Assembly (NCBI RefSeq): GCF_902459695.1
Contig: NZ_CABPRZ010000005.1
Location: 1-64,000, forward strand
From: Pandoraea terrae
GTDB taxonomy: Bacteria > Pseudomonadota > Gammaproteobacteria > Burkholderiales > Burkholderiaceae
Reading direction: 5' to 3'
DNA length: 64,000 bases
This document shows positions 8,138 through 17,015 of the stretch, piece after piece. Position 1 is the stretch's first letter, and every line of letters begins with the position of its first letter. The notes beneath the pieces are model-generated. The model made no database searches, was not told the origin of the DNA, and was given only the letters and a program-made list of their open reading frames with translations. Both the position numbers and the translations under genes were made by a program.

Positions 8138-8989
8138 ATGATGCCGAAAACAGTCTGCCTGACAGTCTGTGCCTGTCTGGGGGCCGCGAGCGCGATCTAC
8201 GCGCCAAGTGACGCGAATGCCCAGGAGGCGATCCTGCGTGCCAACAATCAGGTCTGGGCGGGCTTGGGCGGCCACCATCTCCAGTACGACGAACGCATCG
8301 ACGCGGCCCGCAGCGATTCGGAAAGCGGTACGCAGTTTGCCGGTGCCCTCGGTGGCGTGGCGCAAGGGACGGTGTTCGGACTATCGAATATCTATGCGGC
8401 GGGGTCGTTGCGCTTCGCGCGCGGCAACACGCAATACAACGGCTATCTGCAAGACAATCGCGGCCGCGTGGTGGTGCCGTCATACCAGATGGACACACGC
8501 AGCACGACGGCCGATCTCACGCTCAAGGTGGGCCGTGCCTTTCCGCTCGCCGCCGGCCGCGCGCAGCTGACGCCTTACGCCAGCTACACGTATCACGATT
8601 GGATCCGCGACAGCACGCGCAATCCCGTGGGATTCTACGAGCGCTACCGCCATCACGTCGTGAGCGCGGGGCTGATGGGGCAGTTCGAAGTAACGCCGGG
8701 CCTGGTGGCGAACGCCGACGTGCGGGCGGGGACGATGGTCGGCGCGAACATGACGCTGTCGGGCTCGTCCAATACGTTCAACCTCGGCAACAAGCCGGTG
8801 TATTCCGCGGGTCTGGGGCTCGACTACGCCGTGGCGCGCAATGTCCACGTCAATGCAAGCTACGAATGGACGCGCTTCAAGTACGGCCGATCCGACCTGA
8901 CGCCGGTGACGCCGGGCATTACGGCTTACGAGCCCGATTCGCGTACGACGCAGCAGGTCTGGATGGTCGGGCTCGGATACGCGTTCTAG
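8138..8989 (+). CDS. Outer-membrane beta-barrel protein of unknown function
   Basis: This 283-residue protein has a Sec signal peptide (hydrophobic CLTVCACLGAASAIYA, likely cleavage near ANAQ-EA at residues 28-30). The rest alternates aromatic and hydrophobic residues as in barrel strands and ends ...WMVGLGYAF, with the terminal Phe that is the usual BAM recognition signal. It resembles autotransporter-type barrels in overall look, but no passenger domain is present. GGAGG lies 8 nt before the ATG at 8138; the adjacent ATG at 8141 is equally possible. Its stop codon shares bases with the convergent ABC ATPase stop. The 7543-8137 stretch before it holds a terminator and one small open frame, with no other gene. 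Confidence 0.75.
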   Translation: MMPKTVCLTVCACLGAASAIYAPSDANAQEAILRANNQVWAGLGGHHLQYDERIDAARSDSESGTQFAGALGGVAQGTVFGLSNIYAAGSLRFARGNTQYNGYLQDNRGRVVVPSYQMDTRSTTADLTLKVGRAFPLAAGRAQLTPYASYTYHDWIRDSTRNPVGFYERYRHHVVSAGLMGQFEVTPGLVANADVRAGTMVGANMTLSGSSNTFNLGNKPVYSAGLGLDYAVARNVHVNASYEWTRFKYGRSDLTPVTPGITAYEPDSRTTQQVWMVGLGYAF

Positions 8990-10302
8990 ATCGCGCCTTC
9001 CACGTCCTCGAGGCTGAACGTTTCGGTGTGGTCGTTGTACGAGAAGATCTCGGCGTAACGGCCCCAACTGATGACGGTGTCGAGCGTTTCCTCGGCGAGG
9101 CCGTCCGACAAGGAATCCTCCAGCTCCTGCTCGAAGCGCACGCGCGGCGCCCGCTGCCCGCGGCGTTCCTGCAGCACTTTCCGGATGCGCGCCGCCAGCG
9201 GCACGTTGCGCAGCAGGTGTTCGGCGAAGAGGACCTTGCGCGCCTGCGTGCCTTCGCTGGCGAATCGCTTGCCGGCGGCGGTCAGCAGGATGTCGCCTTC
9301 CTTGAGCTCCGCGAAGCCAAGCTGCTCAAGGATTTCCGCCACGGGGAACAGGTCGTCGACCTCGAGCAGCAGCGTCTGCGCGATCTCGGGCATGTCGGCC
9401 TTGCCGTTGTATGGCGCCCCCTCCAATGCTTCGAGCAGACCGGCCATCAGGTTCGTCGACACTTCCGGCAGCGGGCTGCCGAGTTCGAGCTTCACCTTCT
9501 GCGTCGTGTGCGCGCTACGGCGCGCGGTCATGAGCGCGTAGATGTCGTCGACCATCTTGCGGAATGCCGGGTCGAGGCGGTTGCGCGGGTGGGGGAACGG
9601 TACCTTGGTTTCGGCCACCACTCGGCCCGGATTCGACGACAGCACGAGGATGCGATCGCACATGAACACCGCTTCCTCGATATTGTGCGTAACGATCAGC
9701 ACCGACTTGATCGGCAACTGGCGGTGGCTCCACAGATCGAGCAAATCGGTCCGCAGCGTCTCGGCGGTGAGCACGTCGAGCGCTGAGAACGGTTCGTCCA
9801 TCAGCAGGAGCGTCGGGTTGACGACGAGTGCGCGCGCAAACCCTACGCGTTGGCGCATGCCGCCCGAAAGCTCGCGCGGGTAGGCGTTTTCGAAACCGTC
9901 GAGACCGATCAGGTCGATCGCCGCCAGCGCACGCTGGCGGCGATCGCGCGGCTCGACGCCGAGCGCTTCGAGGCCCGCTTCCACATTTTGCAGCACGGTC
10001 AGCCACGGAAACAGCGCGAAGGTCTGGAACACCATTGCGACGCCTTCCGGCGGGCCGTCAAGCTGTTCGCCCTTGTAGCGGATCTCGCCCGAACTGGCCT
10101 GAATCAGGCCGGCGATGATGCGCAGGAGGGTCGACTTGCCGGAGCCCGAGCGGCCGAGCAGGCCGACGATCTCACCTTCGCGCAGTTGCAGATTGACGCC
10201 GTCGAGCACCAGACGTTCGTCGCTGCCTTTGCTGAAGCCGCGGCTGACGTTGGCGAGCGAGAAGATATCTTGTCCGATGGACATTTGGCTATCGTTGGGC
10301 AT
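8986..10302 (-). CDS. ABC transporter ATP-binding protein with AAA-associated C-terminal domain
   Basis: This 438-residue protein is the ATPase of a nitrate/sulfonate/taurine-type importer. Residues 1-260 hold a full ABC domain: Walker A GRSGSGKST near 49, signature LSGGMRQR near 142, Walker B LLLMDEPF near 164 and switch THNIEEA near 205. Residues about 290-438 form an extra domain of the AAA-associated C-terminal type (as recalled, Pfam PF09821), rich in leucine and acidic residues, which may regulate the ATPase. The gene follows the double permease by 7 bp and the two are surely co-transcribed. The stop codon overlaps the stop of the convergent barrel gene within one CTAG. A start at 10284 (MSIGQD) is also possible. 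Confidence 0.9.
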   Translation of the reverse strand: MPNDSQMSIGQDIFSLANVSRGFSKGSDERLVLDGVNLQLREGEIVGLLGRSGSGKSTLLRIIAGLIQASSGEIRYKGEQLDGPPEGVAMVFQTFALFPWLTVLQNVEAGLEALGVEPRDRRQRALAAIDLIGLDGFENAYPRELSGGMRQRVGFARALVVNPTLLLMDEPFSALDVLTAETLRTDLLDLWSHRQLPIKSVLIVTHNIEEAVFMCDRILVLSSNPGRVVAETKVPFPHPRNRLDPAFRKMVDDIYALMTARRSAHTTQKVKLELGSPLPEVSTNLMAGLLEALEGAPYNGKADMPEIAQTLLLEVDDLFPVAEILEQLGFAELKEGDILLTAAGKRFASEGTQARKVLFAEHLLRNVPLAARIRKVLQERRGQRAPRVRFEQELEDSLSDGLAEETLDTVISWGRYAEIFSYNDHTETFSLEDVEGAI

Positions 10303-10309
10303 GGCGGAC

Positions 10310-12049
10310 TCAATTCAGGCGAAGCTTGTTTTCGGCAATGGCGTAGAGCGGACGCCACAACAAACGGTTGAACAATACGACGAACAGCGACATGACGGCG
10401 ATGCCGAGCAGGATGCGCGGATAATCGCCGGCGGCAGTCGTCTGGGCAATATAGCTGCCCAGGCCGTGCGCGGCGACCTTTTCGTTGCCCCACGTCACGA
10501 ACTCGGACACGATGCTCGCGTTCCACGCACCGCCCGAGGCGGTGATCGCGCCAGTGACGTAATACGGGAAGATGCCCGGCAGCATGACTTGCCGCCACCA
10601 TTGCCAGCCGCGAATGCGGAAGTTGGTGGCCGCTTCCTGGAAGTCGTTGGGGAAGGTGGTCGCCCCGGCGATCACGTTGAAAAGAATGTACCACTGCGTG
10701 CCAAGCACGATCAGCGGAGAGAGCCAGATGTCCGGATTCGCGTGGAAATGCACGATCGCCACGACGAAGATGGGGAACAGCAGGTTCGCCGGGAAGGCGG
10801 CCAGAAACTGGGCGAGCGGCTGAATCCGTTCCGCCAGTTTCGGACGCAGCCCGATCATCACGCCGAGCGGCACCCAGACGAGCGAGGCGATCGCGATCAG
10901 CAGGACCACGCGAATCAGCGTGATGAAGCCGAGGCCGAATACGCGCAGCACTTCGAAGCCGTCGACTTCCGTTAGCACGAAACTGATGATCTTCCAGGCC
11001 GTGAAGACGGCAAGCGCGACGATGGCGATGCCCCAGACCCAGTCGATCGTGCGCGACAGCGGGGTTTGGGCGGACGAATGGATGCCGGCCGGCAGCGACA
11101 CGTTCAGGCGTGCGCGCGCGATCTTGCGCAGCAGCTTGCCGAATGGGCGCAACAGGTGCTGGATCGCGCGCGTGCGCTGGATCAGCTTGAGCACCCACGA
11201 TTCCGGCGCGGCTTGCGACGACGTATCTTCGAGCCGGAACTTGTCGGCCCAGGCGACCATCGGGCGGAACAGGAACTGATCGTAGATGACGATGACGACC
11301 GTCATGGTCAGGATCACCCACCCCACGGCGCCCAGGTCACGGTGTTCAATGGCGGTCGCGAGATAGGAACCGATACCGGGCAGCGTCACGGTCTTGTCGC
11401 CGACCGTGATGGCTTCGGAGGCGACCACGAAGAACCAGCCGCCGGACATGCTCATCATCATGTTCCAGATCAGGCCGGGCATCGAGTAGGGCACGTCGAG
11501 CTTCCAGAAGCGTTGCCACGACGACAGGCGCAGATTGACGGCCACCTCGCACAAGTCGCGGGGCTGAGTGCGTAGCGACTGATAGAACGAGAACGTCATG
11601 TTCCACGCCTGGCTCGTGAAGATCGCGAAGATCGCCGCGCATTCCGCGCCGAGTACGCGTCCCGGGAAGAGGGCGAGGAAAAACGTGACCGTAAACGAGA
11701 TATAGCCGAGCACCGGTACCGACTGGAGGATGTCGAGGAACGGTACGAGCAGCTTCTCGGCGCGGCGGCTCTTGGCGGCCAGCGTACCGTAGATGAGCGT
11801 GAAGATGAGCGAAGCGACCATTGCCGCGAGCATGCGCAGGGTGGTGCGCAGTGCGTATTCGGGAAGATTGGATGGATCGAGCGAGATCGTTTCGAGTTGA
11901 AGCGCGGCGAGCGGCCCGAACGTCTGTCGTATCCCGCTTGAACTGACCAGCAGGAAGCCGATGATCAGCGGGAATGCGACAAAGTCCCAGCGATTGGGCA
12001 GCAAGCGTCGAGCGGTGGCGGGGATGAACGGACGGGCAACGCGCGTCAT
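10310..12049 (-). CDS. ABC transporter permease, two fused membrane domains
   Basis: This 579-residue inner-membrane protein contains two binding-protein-dependent permease domains in one chain. The first spans about residues 90-270, with an EAA-type loop near CEVAVNLRLSSWQRFWKLDV. The second spans about 370-565, with its loop near QEAATNFRIRGWQWW. A long hydrophilic linker joins them. The permease partners the downstream ATPase. No solute-binding protein gene is adjacent, so the substrate is unknown; the family covers nitrate, sulfonate and related anions. The start at 12049 is chosen for GGAGAGG upstream; an in-frame ATG at 12130 would add an unlikely Pro/Arg tail. Confidence 0.9.
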   Translation of the reverse strand: MTRVARPFIPATARRLLPNRWDFVAFPLIIGFLLVSSSGIRQTFGPLAALQLETISLDPSNLPEYALRTTLRMLAAMVASLIFTLIYGTLAAKSRRAEKLLVPFLDILQSVPVLGYISFTVTFFLALFPGRVLGAECAAIFAIFTSQAWNMTFSFYQSLRTQPRDLCEVAVNLRLSSWQRFWKLDVPYSMPGLIWNMMMSMSGGWFFVVASEAITVGDKTVTLPGIGSYLATAIEHRDLGAVGWVILTMTVVIVIYDQFLFRPMVAWADKFRLEDTSSQAAPESWVLKLIQRTRAIQHLLRPFGKLLRKIARARLNVSLPAGIHSSAQTPLSRTIDWVWGIAIVALAVFTAWKIISFVLTEVDGFEVLRVFGLGFITLIRVVLLIAIASLVWVPLGVMIGLRPKLAERIQPLAQFLAAFPANLLFPIFVVAIVHFHANPDIWLSPLIVLGTQWYILFNVIAGATTFPNDFQEAATNFRIRGWQWWRQVMLPGIFPYYVTGAITASGGAWNASIVSEFVTWGNEKVAAHGLGSYIAQTTAAGDYPRILLGIAVMSLFVVLFNRLLWRPLYAIAENKLRLN

Positions 12050-12190
12050 CAAGCCTCTCCGGGGTGAGGGGTGAATCGGAATGGGATGCCGGAACCGGCC
12101 CGCCAGGCCGGGTTTTACGGCGTGAAACACCGGCCAGCGAAGAATCTGGCGGTAACGGGAGCGGATGCTACCAGATTGCGCCGCAAAATA

Positions 12191-12213
12191 ATGTTAAAGC
12201 GATGTTAAAGCGA
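12191..12213. repeat. Tandem 11-bp direct repeat upstream of the ABC operon
   Basis: ATGTTAAAGCG occurs twice in tandem (12191-12201 and 12202-12212) about 140 bp upstream of the permease start. The AT-rich phase-aligned repeat could be a promoter or activator site for the minus-strand ABC operon. No other gene is seen between 12050 and 12357. Confidence 0.45.
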
Positions 12214-12357
12214 ATGACGCTTGCAGCGCAACGCCCGTCAGGCTTGGGCCGGACCGCTTGCATGGCGCCGTCGCCGGGGCGTCAGCGGTGCCGACTGTTG
12301 TATTTACGCTGCAACCGCAACGTGGAGGCGCCATGTCAAAAAACTGTCGTTTCCCCC

Positions 12358-12771
12358 TCAAAAGTCCGCGCCGCGTACCTTGCCGCGTGCGGCCTTGACC
12401 TGGCTGCGCTGGGTCTTGCCGTCGAGCCTGCGGGTTTTGGAGGCGAGCGTCGGGCGGGTGGGGACGCGTTTTCTGGGCGGCAGGGCGACGCTCTGCACGA
12501 GCGCGGACAGGCGCGCAATGGCGTCTTCGCGATTCAGCTCCTGCGAGCGGTGCTGCTGGGCCTTGATGATGACGACCCCGTCGCGTGTGATGCGCTGGTC
12601 GCCAAGGGCGAGCAAACGGTGCTTGACGTCGTCGGGCAGCGACGAGGCGCGGATGTCGAAGCGCAGATGAATGGCGCTCGACACCTTGTTGACGTTTTGC
12701 CCGCCTGCGCCCTGGGCGCGCATGGCGGTGAGTTCGATGTCGTCGGCAGAAATGTTGATGCGTCGGGTCAT
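12358..12771 (-). CDS. arfB: Alternative ribosome-rescue factor ArfB (YaeJ)
   Basis: ArfB is a peptidyl-tRNA hydrolase that releases ribosomes stalled without a stop codon. Its 137 residues carry the class-I release-factor GGQ motif within [19 protein letters not shown] at about 18-36. The strongly basic C-terminal tail ([28 protein letters not shown] in part) is the part that enters the empty mRNA channel. The length matches the family. It lies 33 bp downstream of the molybdenum hydroxylase large-subunit gene on the same strand, so it may be read from that operon as well as from its own promoter. Confidence 0.93.
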   Translation of the reverse strand: MTRRINISADDIELTAMRAQGAGGQNVNKVSSAIHLRFDIRASSLPDDVKHRLLALGDQRITRDGVVIIKAQQHRSQELNREDAIARLSALVQSVALPPRKRVPTRPTLASKTRRLDGKTQRSQVKAARGKVRGADF

Positions 12772-12804
12772 CGCACGAGCATAACCGATGACGCGCGGGC
12801 CCGC

Positions 12805-15024
12805 TTACGCCGTATTCAGGGTCGGAAACGGCAGGCGTCGCATGCGTTGTCGCGTCAACGCGGCCACGGCGTTGGCGACAGCCGGCGCGATCGGCGGCAC
12901 GCCGACCTCACCGATGCCGGTAGGCGGCGCCGCGCTCGGGCATACATGGACCTCGACATGCGGCACATCAGCCATGTAGGCCGGCGTGTAGTCGGCAAAA
13001 TTCGACTGTTGAACCACACCGTCCTTCAGGGTGATTTCGAAGCCCGGCAAACCCATGCTCAAACCGAACACCAAACCGCCCATCGCCTGTGCCTCGATCG
13101 TGCGCGGGTTGACGGGCAGGTTGCAATGCACGGCAGCCGTAACGCGATGCACTTTCGGGCGGCCGTCGGCGATCGAGACCTCGGCGACATACGCCACGGC
13201 GGAATCGAAACAAAAATGCACGGCGACACCCCACGCCTGGCCAGCGGGCAGCGCGCGAACGCCGTAGCCGGACTTCGCGACGGCCAGATCCAGCGCTTCG
13301 CGGCTGCGCGCGTTCCCGCCCTGCAACAGCTCGCGGCGGAATTCGACCGGGTCGCGGCCTGACGCGACCGCGATCTCGTCGACCATCGTTTCGATCACGT
13401 AGGCCGTATGGCTGTTGCCGACCGACCTGAACCAGAGCACGGGCACGTTGGCGACCACGTTGTGCACCGAAATCGCCATATTGGGTATCGCGTATTGCGA
13501 TCCCCGCGCGCCCTCGACCATGGTGTCGTCGACACCGTCCTTGACCAGCATCGGTTCGAACATCGTGCCGGTCAGGATCGACTGGCCGACGATCACGTGG
13601 TCCCATGCGGCGATCTTGCCGTGAGCGTCAAACCCGACCTTGACGCGATGCACATGCATCGGACGGTAATAGCCGCCTCTGACGTCATCTTCGCGCGACC
13701 ACATCACCTTGACCGGCGTGCCTTGCATGGCACGGGCAATGTGCGCCGCTTCGATCGCGTTCGCCGCCGTCGAGACCGCACGACGCCCGAATCCGCCACC
13801 GGCCATGACCGTGTTGAAGCGGACTTTTTCGACCGGAAGTTGCAGCGTCTTGGCAATGGCCTCGCGGTCGGGCGACTGGAATTGCGAGCCGGCCCACACG
13901 GTACACGCGGCGCCGGTGTACTGGAGCGACATGTTGAGCGGCTCCATCGGCACGTGCGCAAGATACGGAAACTCGTAGACGGCATCGATCACATTCGGCG
14001 CGCGGGCGAGCGACGACGTATCGGCGCGCTGGGCCGGCGTGCCGGGCGTGGCGGCGAGCGCGCGATAGCGCTCGAACGCCTTGGCGCTGTCGACGCGTTC
14101 GATGCCCCGGTCGTCCCATGTCACGACGAGTGCGCCGCGGGCGCGTTTAGCCTGCCAGTAGCCATCGGCGACGCACACGACCGATTCGCCGCCGCGATCG
14201 CCGGGAATCCTGAACACCGCGCGCACGCCGGGCATCGCCTTGCTGGCGCTGTCGTCGAGGCGGGCCACTTTCGCACCCCACACCGGCGCGCGCGCCACCA
14301 CCGCGGTCTTCATTCCCGGCACGTCGACGTCGATGCTGAAGTGCTGGTGGCCGCTGGACTTGGCGGCTGTATCGAGCCGCGTGGTCGCGCGGCCGATCAG
14401 TCTGAACTTTGACGGGTCCTTGAGTTCGACGTGCTCGGGAAGCGGCAATCGCATGGCCTCGGCGGCAAGCGCGCCATAGCGCAGGCGCTGTCCCGACGGA
14501 CCGGTGACGACGCCCTTCGACGTTGCGCATGCGCTCGGCGCGACATGCCAGCGCTGCGCCGCCGCCGCGATCAGCATCGCACGCGCCCTTGCACCCAACT
14601 CGCGATACTGTGTGAAGGTGTTGGCGATGCTGGTCGAGCCGCCGACGAATTGCAGGTGGTAGATCGGGTCACGGTAGACGTCTTCGCCCGGCGCGAGTTC
14701 CGCGCGCACGTTGTCCCACGGACAGTCGAGTTCCTCTGCGAGCAGCATGGGCAACGACGTCAGCGTGCCTTGACCGAAGTCGAGCTTCGACACCTGAATC
14801 GTCACGATGTCGTTGGGCGCGATGCGCAGGAATGCGTTGGGCGGGAACGGCTTGGCCGCTTCTGCACCTTGCGCCATCGCTTGCCACCGGCCTATCGGGA
14901 TGACGCAGCCGAGCACCAGGGCGCCGCCCGCGCCGGCCGTGAGCTTGATGAAGCGACGTCGTTCACGCGAGGCCGGCGTCATGCCGGCGGCGCCGGGAGA
15001 CGTGTTGAGATTCGTGGGCTCCAT
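12805..15024 (-). CDS. Molybdopterin-binding subunit of aldehyde oxidase/isoquinoline 1-oxidoreductase type
   Basis: This 739-residue protein is the large subunit of a molybdenum hydroxylase that inserts water-derived oxygen into aldehydes or N-heterocycles. The N-terminus has a twin-arginine signal ([18 protein letters not shown], residues 22-39), so the folded enzyme should be exported. Family-typical segments include [17 protein letters not shown] near 83, GGGFGRRAV near 407 and the C-terminal [18 protein letters not shown]. The 2Fe-2S subunit and a diheme cytochrome are encoded just upstream, making a three-gene operon. Exact substrate unknown. The start is chosen for GAGGAG upstream; it lies 10 bp after the preceding stop. 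Confidence 0.88.
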   Translation of the reverse strand: MEPTNLNTSPGAAGMTPASRERRRFIKLTAGAGGALVLGCVIPIGRWQAMAQGAEAAKPFPPNAFLRIAPNDIVTIQVSKLDFGQGTLTSLPMLLAEELDCPWDNVRAELAPGEDVYRDPIYHLQFVGGSTSIANTFTQYRELGARARAMLIAAAAQRWHVAPSACATSKGVVTGPSGQRLRYGALAAEAMRLPLPEHVELKDPSKFRLIGRATTRLDTAAKSSGHQHFSIDVDVPGMKTAVVARAPVWGAKVARLDDSASKAMPGVRAVFRIPGDRGGESVVCVADGYWQAKRARGALVVTWDDRGIERVDSAKAFERYRALAATPGTPAQRADTSSLARAPNVIDAVYEFPYLAHVPMEPLNMSLQYTGAACTVWAGSQFQSPDREAIAKTLQLPVEKVRFNTVMAGGGFGRRAVSTAANAIEAAHIARAMQGTPVKVMWSREDDVRGGYYRPMHVHRVKVGFDAHGKIAAWDHVIVGQSILTGTMFEPMLVKDGVDDTMVEGARGSQYAIPNMAISVHNVVANVPVLWFRSVGNSHTAYVIETMVDEIAVASGRDPVEFRRELLQGGNARSREALDLAVAKSGYGVRALPAGQAWGVAVHFCFDSAVAYVAEVSIADGRPKVHRVTAAVHCNLPVNPRTIEAQAMGGLVFGLSMGLPGFEITLKDGVVQQSNFADYTPAYMADVPHVEVHVCPSAAPPTGIGEVGVPPIAPAVANAVAALTRQRMRRLPFPTLNTA

Positions 15025-15034
15025 CCTGGGCTCC

Positions 15035-15493
15035 TCACGCGAGTGAACTGGCTGCGTCGAGCACTGCGTCCTTGATGCGCTGGTAGGTGCCGCATCGGCA
15101 CAGGTTCGCGCCCATTGACGCGACCACTTCCTGTTCGGTCGGATGCGGGTTCTTGCGCAGGAACGCGACTGCCGTCATGACCTGGCCGCTCTGGCAATAA
15201 CCGCATTGCGGTACGTCGTGCTTGATCCACGCCGCTTCGACAGCGCGGCCGATCCTGTCATGCTCCATCGCCTCGATCGTCGTGACGTTCCGTCCGGCCA
15301 CTGCCGACAGCGGGTACGAGCACGCGCGGATCGAATTGCCGTCCAGATGGACCGTGCACGCCCCGCATGCGCTGATGCCGCAACCGAACTTGGTGCCGAA
15401 CATCTTCAGTTCGTCACGCAGCACCCACAACAAGGGAGTATCGGGTGCGCTGCGGACCACGACCGTCTTGCCGTTGAGCTTGATCGTCGTCAT
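15035..15493 (-). CDS. (2Fe-2S)-binding subunit of molybdenum hydroxylase (IorA type)
   Basis: This 152-residue electron-transfer subunit partners the downstream molybdopterin subunit. A plant-ferredoxin-type cluster is carried by CGISACGACTVHLDG near residue 43. A second all-helical [2Fe-2S] domain is shown by CGYCQSGQ near 98 and CRCGTYQRI near 133. The start at 15493 is preferred because GGAGG lies 5-6 nt upstream; an in-frame ATG at 15511 adds six residues. There is no signal peptide, which fits hitch-hiking export with the Tat-signal partner. Electrons most likely pass to the cytochrome encoded upstream. Confidence 0.92.
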   Translation of the reverse strand: MTTIKLNGKTVVVRSAPDTPLLWVLRDELKMFGTKFGCGISACGACTVHLDGNSIRACSYPLSAVAGRNVTTIEAMEHDRIGRAVEAAWIKHDVPQCGYCQSGQVMTAVAFLRKNPHPTEQEVVASMGANLCRCGTYQRIKDAVLDAASSLA

Positions 15494-15535
15494 CGATTCC
15501 TCCGATTGCATTACCCCGGGACAGGGCGGTGTGTC

Positions 15536-16111
15536 TCACTGCGCGGGGCAGGGGCCGTCCTTGGCAACCCATTGCCGGAACACCTCGACGAAGGCGTCGT
15601 GCGGCATGGGTGGCGGCTGTCGCGGTTCGCCGTTCGGATGCGCGCCCGGCTGCCATGCCCAGTTGACGAGCGGCTCGTGCGAGTTGTGCTCGAGCAGGGC
15701 GTTGAGGTCGCGCTTGCCGTTGCGGGCAGGGTCCTTGAGCATGAAGCAGAGCTGAGCGCTCGTCATCGCGACACCGGGCCGCTGCTCCCATGACATGCTG
15801 AGCGGCGCGAGATGCCAACCCTTGCCGCCGGGAATGCCGGCCGCAGCGTTGTTGATGGCGCCATGGCAGGCCGCGCACATCGCGCCCGGCACGCCGTTGC
15901 CGTCTTGGCCGCGGAGCACGCCGAACTTGTGCACATGACGATCATCGCCCTGGCGCGGGTAGTCGGTCGAAGTGTGGCAGTTGAGGCAGCGCGGGCTCGT
16001 CAGCACGCGGTAGATCCGGTCCCATTCGGACGGCTGGGATTGCGCGCTCGCCAGCGCAGAAACGAGGCAACACGCGAGGAACAGAAGCGATGTTTTCGAG
16101 CCAATACGCAT
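15536..16111 (-). CDS. Exported diheme c-type cytochrome-like protein
   Basis: This 191-residue protein has a clear signal peptide (TSLLFLACCLVSALASA, cleavage near ASA-QS). Two CXXCH heme-attachment motifs follow, CLNCH near residue 42 and CAACH near 80, so it should be a periplasmic diheme protein. It is the first gene of the molybdenum hydroxylase operon and a plausible electron acceptor from the 2Fe-2S subunit to the respiratory chain. Candidate axial Met residues occur later in the chain. An ATG at 16129 would add six residues; neither start has a strong Shine-Dalgarno. Confidence 0.75.
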   Translation of the reverse strand: MRIGSKTSLLFLACCLVSALASAQSQPSEWDRIYRVLTSPRCLNCHTSTDYPRQGDDRHVHKFGVLRGQDGNGVPGAMCAACHGAINNAAAGIPGGKGWHLAPLSMSWEQRPGVAMTSAQLCFMLKDPARNGKRDLNALLEHNSHEPLVNWAWQPGAHPNGEPRQPPPMPHDAFVEVFRQWVAKDGPCPAQ

Positions 16112-16695
16112 ATGACCCCCGCGCGACATCCACGGATCCCGAAACTCCGGATCCTCGAGTGCTGCATCCGCGTCGTGTGCAATGACGGCTAGCGTACAGA
16201 CACTCCCACATGTCCGTCAATATCACGAGGCGAGCCGTTTCGAGACTCGGAATCACCTTTCATTTTTCCGGCGTACGGAACGCCAGGCCGGTGCGCGTTG
16301 GCAACGCAAGAATGCAAACCCTTCTGCCCCGAGCGTTTATCTATGGGGCGATTCCGCAAAGGGCCGGGGTGTTTCCGCCAAAACCTGCGTCCGTAAAGGG
16401 GCCATTTTGCGTTGCGGAATGAGGGTTCGCCGGGGAGAAGGGGCGGATTTCGGGCTTTCGGCCGAATGGCATCCTCCAACCACGGGCGCGCTCAAGTCGT
16501 CACAATCCTTCTTCATTTTATGTTCCCCCCGAGTCTTCCCGACCGTGGGCGGGGTGTGGATTGCCAGCGCCCCATGAGAAGGCTCTGCGAAGCCAGGGGC
16601 GATGCTTGCCGTCGTGATGGCGCTATCCGCGCCCGCGACCGGTATTTGAAACCAACTTTTATCGATGTCGCGCACGTCGAAATTTTCGAGGAATT
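16112..16695. other. Intergenic stretch without a convincing gene, with an imperfect inverted repeat
   Basis: No frame here looks protein-like. ATTCCGCAA (16351-16359) is matched by TTGCGGAAT (16412-16420), with partly complementary flanks (CAAAGGGCC against GGCCATTTTG), so a long hairpin may form. TCGAAATTTTCGA (16677-16689) is a perfect palindrome just before the toxin-antitoxin remnant and overlaps its ribosome-binding region. The left edge of the island probably lies in this stretch. Confidence 0.45.
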
Positions 16696-16701
16696 ATGAT
16701 A

Positions 16702-16839
16702 ATGAGGTGTCCATACTGCGAGGCTGCTGAATTGATTCATGACACACGTGACGTGCCTTACACCTACAGGGAGGAGACGCAAGGCAGGCATCCGGGCAGA
16801 TCATGCCGGCAAGTTGCGTCGCCAACTGGCGCGGCTTGA
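16702..16839 (+). pseudogene. 5' fragment of a YgiT/MqsA-type zinc-finger antitoxin gene
   Basis: The frame starts MRCPYCEAAELIHDTRDVPY, which matches the N-terminal zinc-binding part of YgiT-type (MqsA) antitoxins (CPxC, then DxPYTY). It has a good GAGGAA site upstream. After TYRE at about residue 24 the similarity stops and the frame runs 20 more codons through toxin-gene sequence to a TGA at 16837. The second CxxC and the helix-turn-helix are missing, so it cannot act as a full antitoxin. It is read as a deletion or recombination scar. Confidence 0.7.
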
Positions 16840-17005
16840 CGTGGCGACGAATTCCCGGGATATGGACGTCCCGAATTGGAAACTGCACTTGCTCTCGGGA
16901 AACATGGCAGGACATTGGTCGGTGTGGGTTAGCGGCAATTGGCGCCTGACCTTCCGGATGGACGGGGAGGATGCCGAAATTGTCGATTACCAGGACTACC
17001 ATTGA
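16739..17005 (+). CDS. higB: HigB/RelE-type toxin with altered N-terminus
   Basis: From residue 11 (RRRKAGIRADHAGKLRRQL) to the end (VSGNWRLTFRMDGEDAEIVDYQDYH) this matches HigB toxins of the RelE superfamily, ribosome-dependent mRNA nucleases. Normal family members start with about 16-18 residues of the form MIKSF-H-GLE-FF. Here these are replaced by MTHVTCLTPTG, read out of frame from the mqsA-like fragment. The only upstream ATG (16739) has no clear Shine-Dalgarno. The core is intact, so activity is possible but uncertain. higA follows after 10 bp, the usual toxin-first order. Confidence 0.75.
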   Translation: MTHVTCLTPTGRRRKAGIRADHAGKLRRQLARLDVATNSRDMDVPNWKLHLLSGNMAGHWSVWVSGNWRLTFRMDGEDAEIVDYQDYH

Positions 17006-17015
17006 GGATACCAAC

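Noticed and set aside
16340-16360. Possible left attachment site for the tRNA-Met island (GGGGCGATTCCGC)
   Set aside because: Only five or six bases agree with the tRNA 3' end, which is not better than chance.
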